Below, piece by piece: positions 23,521-31,578 of a stretch of DNA of 33,586 nucleotides. Within the stretch, counting starts at the first letter, position 1; every line of letters starts with the position of its first letter. Position numbers and translations under genes: made by a program. Origin of the DNA: Bacteroidetes bacterium GWA2_31_9b (GTDB lineage Bacteria; Bacteroidota; Bacteroidia; Bacteroidales; UBA12077). The stretch lies in NCBI GenBank assembly GCA_001769005.1, contig MENE01000037.1:1-33586 (forward strand), in the 5' to 3' direction. The notes under the pieces are model-generated. The model did not search any database. It had not been told where the DNA came from and saw only the letters and a program-made list of their open reading frames with translations.

Positions 23521-25302
23521 ATGAACTTTAGTTTTAAAAATTCTTCATACAACATTGGCAAAGATAAATTTAACTGCTTGAAGCAGTATTTAATTAAGCC
23601 TAAAAAATATGCTATATGGGGAGGTGTTGCAATGATATTTAATATCCTTTTAATGCTGCCAACACCTCTTATTACAATGTATCTGATAGATCAGATTTTA
23701 CCTCAGAAGGATTTTCCGATGTTAAGTTTGGTTAGTGGATTGCTGGTAATATTTATCTTATTTAAATTTATTAGTTCATACTTTCAGAATTTATATTTTG
23801 TTAAGTTTAATGAGCTCGTAATATTTCATATTCAAATTGATTTAAACGAAAAAATACAATCTTTTACTGCCAGATATAGACAAAAACTTCAAACAGGTTA
23901 TTTAATGTCAAGAATTTCAAATGATCCCAATCGACTACATGGATTATTTGCTACTATTTTATTAACTGCTGTAAGCGATATTTTAACTTTTATTGTAGGA
24001 TTGATTATTATTTTCTTTATTCATTGGAAATTAGCTTTAGCGTCTCTTTTTATTTTGCCTTTTTTTATTTATGCAATTAATTATTTTAGTAAAAAAATCA
24101 GAGATACTGCAGAAGTAACTTATGAAGAAAGTGCACAAGTTTACAAAAAAATGCAAGAATCAATATCTTTAATTGATACATTCTTAATGTTTAATGCTCA
24201 AAAGTACGATGCAATAAAACTTGTTCAAAGAATGAGAAAATCGGTAGTTAGTTATATTCACTTATCTGTTTTGTCGAGTCTTTCAATGAATATAGCCGCT
24301 CTTATAAGTGGTATTGGACCTGTAGTTGTAATATGGTATGGAATGTATGAGATTATGAATGGGAATTTAACTTTAGGAGAATTAATTGCATTTAATGCTT
24401 TTATTGGATATCTCTTTGGTCCTGCAAACAGATTAATGAATGCAAATTCTAGTATTCAACAGTCACTCGCAGCATGGGATAGAATATATGAAATACTCAA
24501 TGAAAAGAAAAATGTACTTAAAAAATCTAAAAAAAATGTAAGAAATAAGATTCTAGGCCATGTTTCTTTCCAGAATGTAGCTTTTTCGTACGATGATCAA
24601 CCAGTATTAAAAAATATTAATTTAGAAATTGCTCCAAAAAGTATATTGGGAATTGTTGGTGAAAGTGGCTGCGGAAAGAGTACTCTGGTTAGCCTAATAC
24701 CTGTTTTAAATGAAAAAAATGAAGGTGAAATATTTATTGATGATTTACAAGTAGGTGATTATAACGTAAATACCTTAAGAGATCAAATTGCTTATGTAAA
24801 TCAGGAACCATTACTCTTCAATAATACAATACTAAATAATATTAAACTTGGTAATAAAAATGCGAGTCGTGATGAAATTATTCATGCTGCACATTTAGCC
24901 AAAATTAGTGATTTTATAGAATCTTTACCTGATGGATATGATTCAATAGTTGATGAAAGAGGATTAAATATGTCTGTAGGACAAAAACAACGAATTGCTA
25001 TTGCAAGGGCAATACTTAAGAAACCATCAATTTTAATTTTGGATGAATTCACATCAAACCTAGATTCAGAGTCGGAGTATGATTTGTTCGAAACACTTAA
25101 AGATTTCATGAAAGAACGAACTACAATTATTGTTGCTCACAGATTATCAACACTTAAATATGCAAATAAAATTGTTGTTCTTGATAAAGGGTGTATTGTA
25201 GAAGAAGGTAGCCATCAAGATCTTATGAAATTGGAAGGTTCATACAGCAACCTTTTTAATAAACAACACGCTAATGGCGAAATAAAAGTCCTTGTAAATT
25301 AA
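23521..25302 (+). CDS. ABC exporter half-transporter (MsbA-like) without peptidase domain
   Basis: 593 residues. Six membrane helices fall in about 30-320, with no N-terminal C39 peptidase ahead of them. The ATPase domain is about 345-585: Walker A GESGCGKST (380-388), Q-loop Gln428, signature MSVGQ (484-488, against the usual LSGGQ), Walker B ILILDE with catalytic Glu509, and His540. It should dimerise and export the mature peptide, and could also protect the producer. It starts 49 bases after the radical SAM stop and 55 bases before the FtsX permease. Because no C39 domain or other protease gene is seen, leader removal must come from another locus or the transporter exports the peptide with leader attached. 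Confidence 0.93.
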   Translation: MNFSFKNSSYNIGKDKFNCLKQYLIKPKKYAIWGGVAMIFNILLMLPTPLITMYLIDQILPQKDFPMLSLVSGLLVIFILFKFISSYFQNLYFVKFNELVIFHIQIDLNEKIQSFTARYRQKLQTGYLMSRISNDPNRLHGLFATILLTAVSDILTFIVGLIIIFFIHWKLALASLFILPFFIYAINYFSKKIRDTAEVTYEESAQVYKKMQESISLIDTFLMFNAQKYDAIKLVQRMRKSVVSYIHLSVLSSLSMNIAALISGIGPVVVIWYGMYEIMNGNLTLGELIAFNAFIGYLFGPANRLMNANSSIQQSLAAWDRIYEILNEKKNVLKKSKKNVRNKILGHVSFQNVAFSYDDQPVLKNINLEIAPKSILGIVGESGCGKSTLVSLIPVLNEKNEGEIFIDDLQVGDYNVNTLRDQIAYVNQEPLLFNNTILNNIKLGNKNASRDEIIHAAHLAKISDFIESLPDGYDSIVDERGLNMSVGQKQRIAIARAILKKPSILILDEFTSNLDSESEYDLFETLKDFMKERTTIIVAHRLSTLKYANKIVVLDKGCIVEEGSHQDLMKLEGSYSNLFNKQHANGEIKVLVN

Positions 25303-25357
25303 TAGTTCATTTTTCACTTAAATTGATTTAAATAATTATAACTCAAATTATGTAATT

Positions 25358-27751
25358 ATGAAATTCTCTTTGAAATTTTTATTAAGAAGATTATTTAGAA
25401 ATAAACTAACATCATTAATTAATATTTTTGGTTTAACAATTGGTATTGTTTGTTCATTTTTTATTTTAATATACATATCATATGAATTAAGCTTTGATAA
25501 GTTTCATTCAAATTATAAGCATATTTATAGAATAACAGAAGAAAGAACACTAACAGAGCAACCAAGAACTTTAGCAGTTACTTGCCCTCCAATTGCAGGA
25601 ATAATATCAAACGAGTTTCCTGAAATTAAAACTGTTCGCATACTGCCATATGAGGCCAATATATTTTTAGAAAATGAAATAAATTTTAAAGAAAACAAAT
25701 TCTATTTTACTGAAAATTCAATTTTTAATATTTTTGATTTCCACTTTATTGAAGGAAATAGTAAAGAAGCTCTTTCCAACCCTAATTCAATAGTTGTGTC
25801 AGAAAGTATAGCAAAAAAATATTTTGGCAATGAAAAAGCAATTGGTAGAATAATAAAACTCAATAATAAGGTTGATTTCGTTGTTACAGGAGTTGTTAAA
25901 ATTTTTTCAGGTAATTCGCATATTAAACTGGAAGTTTTAGCATCCTTAAATACCTTCTTTAACGATAAAAAACTTATGGAGTCGTGGTGGAAAACAGATT
26001 TTTATACTTATGTTTTGATCCCAGAAGCCAGGGATAATCAAAATTTCAAAGAAAGCATCCCCAACATTATCAACAATTATATGCCTGATGCAAAAGGACA
26101 GCGAATATTTACTCTTCAGCCATTGAGGAAAATACACCTGTATTCAAATTTGGAAAATGAATTGGAGAAAAACAGCGATATAAAGTATATCTATATATTT
26201 GTTTTTATTGCCTTACTTATTATTGTTATAGTATGTTTTAATTTCATGAATTTATCCACAGCAACTTTTATGAAAGCATCAAAAGAAGTTGGTTTAAGAA
26301 AGATTTTTGGAGCAAAAAAAAGAAATTTGTCACTTTTATATTTTGGAGAATCTATATTAATCTCTTTTTTCTCTTTACTAATAGCAATAATTATTGTTGA
26401 AACAACAATTCATTTTTTTAATTCATATTTTCCTGGTATATATGAATTTTACTTTCTAAATAAATTAAAACTCTATTCGTTTTTTTTCTTTATCACTTTT
26501 TTAATAGGAATATTTGCTGGAAGTTACCCTGCAATTTATTTGCCATCTCTAAAACCCGTAGATGCACTAAAAAAATTAAATAGAATTGGAAAAAGTAATA
26601 TTATAACCAGGAATGTTCTTATTGTTTGCCAATTTGTAATTGCCTGTGTAATGATTTCTTCAACATTTATTATTTATAAACAGTCACAATATATAAAAAA
26701 GCTGGATTTAGGTTTTGATAAGCAAAACCTATTAGTTCTTAATATCCCAAAGGAATTAAATTCAAAATATGAGCTTTATAAAGATTTACTAAAAGGAAAC
26801 AATAAAGTTATTGATGTATGTATTTCAGGCGGGGTTCCAGGTGTGCCGTTAACATCAGAATTTCCATATCAATTAGATAATGTTAACTATAAAGGTAGTT
26901 TGCCTAACATATTAACATTTATGATCGATTATGATTTTATTCAGACCTATGGTCTTCAAATAATTAAAGGTCGTGGATACGAAAAAAATAGTGAATTGGA
27001 CAAAGATAAATCATTTATATTAAATCAAAAGGCTGTAAATACTTTTGGTTGGGATGATCCTATTGGTAAATCGTTTACAATTCATCAATTTAATGGGAAA
27101 GAAATGGAGACAAAAAAAGGAACTGTTATTGGAGTAGTTAAGGATTTTAATTTTAAGTCTCTTAATACCTCAATTGAACCTCTTGTTTTAGAGATAGCAC
27201 CATCTGATATGTTTTATAACTCACTATCAATAAAGTATAAAAATGGAGCAGATCAGGAAGTTTTAAGTATTTCCAAAAAACAATTGAAAGAAATGGGAAT
27301 AGACGAACCAATTGAATATTATTTTCTAAGCGATAAGTTACAGTCAGATATGAAGAAACAAGAAAATCTAAAAAGCTTGATGTATTTGTTTACAATCTTA
27401 ATTGTAATATTAGCTTGCCTCGGATTATTTGGTTTAGTATCTTTTAGTCTTAATCAAAGATCTAAAGAAATAGGTATAAGGAAAGTTCATGGTAGTAATA
27501 CCTTTAATATTGTTTTTCTATTTTATAAACAATACTTGAAATTAATAATCTATTCAAACATAATTGCTATTCCTTTTACCTTTTTTATAATAAATAAATG
27601 GATGCAATATTTTGCTTATAAAACAACAGTTAATTGGACAGTATTTATAGTTTCTTTTATAATGCTCTTTATATTGACATTTATAACTGTCACTGTTATT
27701 ACCATTCGAAATGCTAGAATAAACCCAGCAATTACTTTAAAATACGAATAA
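25358..27751 (+). CDS. FtsX/MacB-type permease in the peptide cluster
   Basis: 797 residues with the two-block architecture of the 3885-6284 permease: TM1 after KLTSLINIFGLTIGIVCSFF, a MacB-like periplasmic domain, FtsX block 1 with KEVGLRKIFGAKKRN, FAGSYPAIYL, a second periplasmic domain, FtsX block 2 with KEIGIRKVHGSN, and the end NPAITLKYE. No LolD-like ATPase is next to it; the adjacent MsbA-like protein has its own ATPase. Permeases of this type often give resistance to peptide antibiotics or move peptides and lipoproteins, so self-immunity is a reasonable guess. It is 19 bases upstream of the YcaO gene and belongs to the same operon. Confidence 0.9.
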   Translation: MKFSLKFLLRRLFRNKLTSLINIFGLTIGIVCSFFILIYISYELSFDKFHSNYKHIYRITEERTLTEQPRTLAVTCPPIAGIISNEFPEIKTVRILPYEANIFLENEINFKENKFYFTENSIFNIFDFHFIEGNSKEALSNPNSIVVSESIAKKYFGNEKAIGRIIKLNNKVDFVVTGVVKIFSGNSHIKLEVLASLNTFFNDKKLMESWWKTDFYTYVLIPEARDNQNFKESIPNIINNYMPDAKGQRIFTLQPLRKIHLYSNLENELEKNSDIKYIYIFVFIALLIIVIVCFNFMNLSTATFMKASKEVGLRKIFGAKKRNLSLLYFGESILISFFSLLIAIIIVETTIHFFNSYFPGIYEFYFLNKLKLYSFFFFITFLIGIFAGSYPAIYLPSLKPVDALKKLNRIGKSNIITRNVLIVCQFVIACVMISSTFIIYKQSQYIKKLDLGFDKQNLLVLNIPKELNSKYELYKDLLKGNNKVIDVCISGGVPGVPLTSEFPYQLDNVNYKGSLPNILTFMIDYDFIQTYGLQIIKGRGYEKNSELDKDKSFILNQKAVNTFGWDDPIGKSFTIHQFNGKEMETKKGTVIGVVKDFNFKSLNTSIEPLVLEIAPSDMFYNSLSIKYKNGADQEVLSISKKQLKEMGIDEPIEYYFLSDKLQSDMKKQENLKSLMYLFTILIVILACLGLFGLVSFSLNQRSKEIGIRKVHGSNTFNIVFLFYKQYLKLIIYSNIIAIPFTFFIINKWMQYFAYKTTVNWTVFIVSFIMLFILTFITVTVITIRNARINPAITLKYE

Positions 27752-27770
27752 TACTTTAAACTTATAAAAA

Positions 27771-29723
27771 ATGCAAAACTTAAAAAGACTAAAACCATAT
27801 AAATCTGAAAGACCTTTAAGAACAATTAATAAAATAAGAAATATTCTTGGTGAACATGATATTTTTACAATTGAAAGCCATATAATAGATGATGCCGATT
27901 TTCATTCCTGTCATGTAACTTTTGACAATAGCACTTTAGCTTTACTTGGAATAGCAACCAATGGAAAAGGTTTGAGTAGAGAATATTCTTTAGCAAGCGG
28001 ATATGCAGAATTCCTCGAAAGAATCCAAAATAATGCAAAAATTCATTTGCAGAATTATCAGGCTACCAAACGCTATTTGGAAAACGAAAATATGAATAAT
28101 GCTTTTCATAGAAAATTAAAACAAGAAGATTTGGTTCAGGATTTTAGATTCGCTCCTGACGAAAAATTTTTAAACATAGAAAAAGCGGTAAATGAGCAAC
28201 CAGATATTTATCAAAAAATTTTAAACTTGAATGATAATAAAGAAATCATTCAATTTATTGAAGAAGAACTATGTACCAATGAGATTGAAACTGTTCCTTT
28301 TTATGAGGTAAATAGTAATGAAATTAAAGAATTACCAATTCGATTAATTCAGAATGTTTGTGGAACAAATGGGATGTGTTCTGGTAACAACAAGATTGAA
28401 GCAATTTTACAAGGTATATCTGAAATTTTTGAACGATATGCAATAAGAGAAATATATTTAAAAGAGCTTTCACTTCCAACAATCCCACTTGAAGTATTTA
28501 TGGGAAATGAAATTTATGAGAGAATAAAAAAATTAGAATTAGAGAAAAGTTATACTTTCATTATCAAAGATTGTTCTTTAGGAATAGGTTTGCCTGTTTT
28601 AGGTGCACTTATTATTGATCATTCAAATAGCACATATACACTACATTTAGGTGCTGACCCAAGCCCAATAACTGCACTTGAAAGATGTTTTACTGAAGTT
28701 TATCAAGGGGGAAAAAATGCACGATTTAAGCCTGTTCATTACAATACTAAAGATATTTTCAGCTTTTTAGGAGCTAATAATCAAAAATCCCGAGAATGGA
28801 ATAAGTTAAATCAAATGTATAAAACCATTAAACAAGGTACGGGGTATTGGCCTGATTCAATATTTCTAAACAAAGAATCATATTCTTTTAATGGATTTGA
28901 AAACCCGGTATCTTATAGTAATGAAAAAGATATGAATTATTTTCTAAATATTATTGAAAGAAACAATTACAAACTTTTTATTAGAGATCATTCATTTTTG
29001 GGTTTTGACTCTTTTTACATTTATATTCCTGAATTAAGCCATTTATATAATATTGCAGATAATAATGCCTGCAAAATTGATTATAAACTAAAGCAGAAGT
29101 TTACTATTCTTGCTAACCTAAATAAAGCAAATGAAAATGATATTAAACAGGTTGTTGAACTAATTGAAGAAGATTACAATCATCCAAGATTCAGTGAAAA
29201 AAATATTAGACAGTACTTTTTGGCAAATCTAAATTTTGAATTTGTTGACATGTCACCTGAACTTTTCTTAGTGATGTTAAATTACAGAATTCAAAATTTT
29301 GATAAAGCATTTTATTTTTTAAATCAACACCTGATTAATTGTAAATCTGAAAATAATATTAATTATGCTTATTTATATGCTATATCAGAATATTTAAAAT
29401 TAAAAATTGAGAAAAACTCTAACGAAGATATTTTTAATAGATTGAGAATCCAATTTACTGAAAATATGGCTAATGATGTAATAAATGATATGGATAAAAA
29501 TGAAGAAATATTTAAATATCATAGACTTCCTTCATGTTTCGATTGCGATAATTGTCCAGTTTCTAATGAATGTAAATTCTTTGATCTTTTAAAGTGTTAT
29601 AAACCAATAAAAACAGCCTATAAGCTAAATGTTATTGATCAGAATGACTTGTCGAAATTATTTTATAACACGAATGATATTAAAACAAATAATTTATTCA
29701 AAGCAGAGTTTTCATCTAATTAA
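27771..29723 (+). CDS. YcaO-domain protein, E. coli YcaO-like, with C-terminal Cys cluster
   Basis: 650 residues. The YcaO fold occupies about 30-430 with the ATP/Mg sites of the family: TNGKGLSREYSLASGYAEFL (63-82), GMCSGNNKIEAILQGISEIFER around 201-222, and LERCFTEVYQG (303-313). Residues about 440-580 are helical, like the TPR-type tail of E. coli YcaO. An extra motif follows: Cys589, Cys592, Cys595 and Cys601 (CX2CX2CX5C) and Cys609, a possible Fe-S or zinc site. YcaO enzymes phosphorylate and cyclise or thioamidate peptide backbones; E. coli YcaO itself affects RimO-dependent methylthiolation. Here no E1-like/ocin-ThiF, TfuA or SagB-type partner is present. It lies 19 bases after the permease, last gene of the operon. 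Confidence 0.93.
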   Translation: MQNLKRLKPYKSERPLRTINKIRNILGEHDIFTIESHIIDDADFHSCHVTFDNSTLALLGIATNGKGLSREYSLASGYAEFLERIQNNAKIHLQNYQATKRYLENENMNNAFHRKLKQEDLVQDFRFAPDEKFLNIEKAVNEQPDIYQKILNLNDNKEIIQFIEEELCTNEIETVPFYEVNSNEIKELPIRLIQNVCGTNGMCSGNNKIEAILQGISEIFERYAIREIYLKELSLPTIPLEVFMGNEIYERIKKLELEKSYTFIIKDCSLGIGLPVLGALIIDHSNSTYTLHLGADPSPITALERCFTEVYQGGKNARFKPVHYNTKDIFSFLGANNQKSREWNKLNQMYKTIKQGTGYWPDSIFLNKESYSFNGFENPVSYSNEKDMNYFLNIIERNNYKLFIRDHSFLGFDSFYIYIPELSHLYNIADNNACKIDYKLKQKFTILANLNKANENDIKQVVELIEEDYNHPRFSEKNIRQYFLANLNFEFVDMSPELFLVMLNYRIQNFDKAFYFLNQHLINCKSENNINYAYLYAISEYLKLKIEKNSNEDIFNRLRIQFTENMANDVINDMDKNEEIFKYHRLPSCFDCDNCPVSNECKFFDLLKCYKPIKTAYKLNVIDQNDLSKLFYNTNDIKTNNLFKAEFSSN

Positions 29724-29769
29724 TTAAATAGGATTTATATAAAATGTTATTAAATTGATAGTTATATTG

Positions 29770-29787
29770 TTCTTATTGATATAAGAA
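29770..29787 (+). terminator. Hairpin after the YcaO gene
   Basis: TTCTTAT and ATAAGAA pair around TGAT, followed by TTTATTTC. It is 47 bases past the YcaO stop and may end the peptide operon, though the stem is AT-rich and weak. Confidence 0.45.
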
Positions 29788-29864
29788 TTTATTTCTTAAT
29801 AATTGGGATGGGTTAAGTAGTTTAAAAATAAAGTTTTCGAGCTGAGAATCGTTTCTCAAATTAG

Positions 29865-30005
29865 CTCTCTCAAAGCTATGCAACTTGTGTTGATTATGTT
29901 ACTTGAAATGATATCTGTATAACCATGCAGTGGAATACCGATAAAAAGAACCCAGATAAATCATTTCACAAATATCTTGACAATATTAAACTATTTGTAA
30001 AATAG
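29865..30005 (+). pseudogene. Decayed 3' end of a beta-lactamase-family serine hydrolase
   Basis: The frame ending at TAG 30003-30005 reads SYATCVDYVT, stop, NDICITMQWNTDKKNPDKSF then HKYLDNIKLFVK. The intact gene at 16752 ends with GYVTIVEYIP, GNNICIAMQWNTDKKNPEKS, LHMYLENIKEIVKKH. One Gly codon has become TGA, and similarity disappears upstream of about 29865. The best-preserved part starts at ATG 29925. It marks the right border of the peptide cluster. No gene is seen in the rest of 29724-30389; short palindromes lie at 30121-30152. Confidence 0.85.
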
Positions 30006-30120
30006 GAAAAGATACTGCAAGGCAACAACTTAAAGAGAACATTGTAACTGCGCTAGGCTACTCAAATTTTTCGAGCATTATGCAGACATGATAACTCTGG
30101 TAAAAAGTCACTGCGAATGA

Positions 30121-30152
30121 GTCCTAAAAGGACGTTCCGAAAGCTTTCGGAA
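30121..30152. repeat. Pair of short palindromes
   Basis: GTCCTAAAAGGAC (30121-30133) and TTCCGAAAGCTTTCGGAA (30135-30152) are adjacent perfect palindromes or near-palindromes. They lie in GC-richer DNA between the serine hydrolase remnant and the SRPBCC gene, flanked by GTCACTGC and GCAGTC, which pair imperfectly. It looks like a small degraded intergenic repeat element. Confidence 0.5.
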
Positions 30153-30389
30153 GAAGCAGTCTTTATAAAGATAGCTTCGAATAGCTCGTTATGATTTAAA
30201 AGGGAAAGTTACTACTAAGATTGGATGTTTAAAAATCCTCAAATTAATAGTATTATTTTTTTCGATATATTTTAATATCAATGTTTAAACTTTTTTAAAT
30301 TTTGAAATGTTATACTTAACATAAATTTTGCCATGTATTTTTATTTTTTCTAAATTGTAAATTTATTATAAACTAAACTCTATAAAACT

Positions 30390-31412
30390 ATGAAAACACT
30401 CAAAATTATTGGAATTATTATTATTGTATTAATTGTAATATTCTTATTGTTGGGTATAATTATGCCAAAAGCATATCATGTTGAACGTTCAGCAAGCATT
30501 AATGCACCTGTAGGAATTGTGTTTGATCAGGTAAAATATTTTAAAAACTCTTCAACCTGGGCTCCATGGAATGCATACGATACAAATATGGTTACTACTA
30601 TAGAAGGTGAGGATGGCACTGTTGGAGCAATAAGCAGGTGGAAAGGAAATAAAAATGTTGGTTCTGGTTCTCAGGAAATAGTTACTATTGAAGAGAATAA
30701 ACGAATTGATTTTAAAATGATTTTTCTAGAACCATTTGAATCTGAAAGTATGGCTTATTTCGATCTTATTCAAGAGAATAATACCGTAAATATTACTTGG
30801 GGTTTCGATGGTGTAAATAAGTTCCCATGGAATGCTTTATCCATATTTATGGATATGGATAAAATGTTAGGAGCTGATTTTGAAAAAGGCCTGAATGATT
30901 TAAAAGTAAAATGTGAAGGTATTAATGCTCAAATAGAAAAATATGGATTTCAAATTAGCGAATTCAATTTTGAAGGAAAAGCATATCTTGCTAAAAAGAA
31001 ATCGTTAAAATTTGATGAAATGCATAACTTTTTTGCAACAAATTATGCAGCAATTGGTCAGTTAATTAAAGAAAAAGGAATTGAAATGGATGGTTATCCT
31101 GTAGGTTTATATTATAGCTGGGATATGGAAAAAATGATATCTGAATTAGCAGTTGCAATGCCTGTAAAAGGAATTACTGAATCACCATCACCAGATTTTG
31201 AACTTATTACTTTAGGAAAAAATAAAGCTTTAAAAATTAAATTTTATGGAGATTACGAAAAAATTGGTGATGCTCACATGGCAATGGATGCTTATATGAA
31301 AGACAATAACCTAAAACAATTAGTTCCTGTTATAGAAATATATGTTACTGATCCAATGACCGAGCCCGATACCAGCAAATGGTTAACCAAACTTATATAT
31401 TTTGTTGAGTAG
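30390..31412 (+). CDS. Membrane-anchored SRPBCC domain protein with GyrI-like C-terminal domain
   Basis: 340 residues. Residues about 4-26 form one strong membrane helix. Residues about 30-175 have the SRPBCC (START-like) ligand-binding pattern: KAYHVERSASINAPVGIVFD, STWAPWNAYD, and the WGFDGVNKFPWN block near 137-150. Residues about 185-340 resemble the effector-binding GyrI-like domain (KKSLKFDEMHNFFA, DGYPVGLYYSWD, YGDYEKIGDAHMAMDAYMKD). Both folds bind small hydrophobic ligands; neither activity nor ligand is known. It is monocistronic with a strong terminator after it. Confidence 0.8.
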   Translation: MKTLKIIGIIIIVLIVIFLLLGIIMPKAYHVERSASINAPVGIVFDQVKYFKNSSTWAPWNAYDTNMVTTIEGEDGTVGAISRWKGNKNVGSGSQEIVTIEENKRIDFKMIFLEPFESESMAYFDLIQENNTVNITWGFDGVNKFPWNALSIFMDMDKMLGADFEKGLNDLKVKCEGINAQIEKYGFQISEFNFEGKAYLAKKKSLKFDEMHNFFATNYAAIGQLIKEKGIEMDGYPVGLYYSWDMEKMISELAVAMPVKGITESPSPDFELITLGKNKALKIKFYGDYEKIGDAHMAMDAYMKDNNLKQLVPVIEIYVTDPMTEPDTSKWLTKLIYFVE

Positions 31413-31432
31413 ATTCATGTTTCAGAATATAT

Positions 31433-31457
31433 AAAGCCACTTTTTGTGGCTTTTTTT
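31433..31457 (+). terminator. Rho-independent terminator
   Basis: AAAGCCAC pairs with GTGGCTTT around a TTTTT loop, followed by further T residues. It is 20 bases past the stop of the SRPBCC gene. Confidence 0.95.
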
Positions 31458-31524
31458 GTATAATAAATCTGTAATCTTTCTTTTTTGACAAGAAATTTTT
31501 GAAACAAAATTTAAACTATTAAAC

Positions 31525-31553
31525 TTGCTACAAGTCAAAAGCTTGTATTTTTG
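31525..31553 (+). promoter_or_regulatory. Bacteroidota-type promoter of the peptidase gene
   Basis: TTG (31525-31527) and TATTTTTG (31546-31553, matching TAnnTTTG) are 18 bases apart. The element is 25 bases before the ATG at 31579. The fit to the Bacteroidota consensus is good. Confidence 0.6.
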
Positions 31554-31578
31554 AAAATAATAATTTAAAACTATAATT

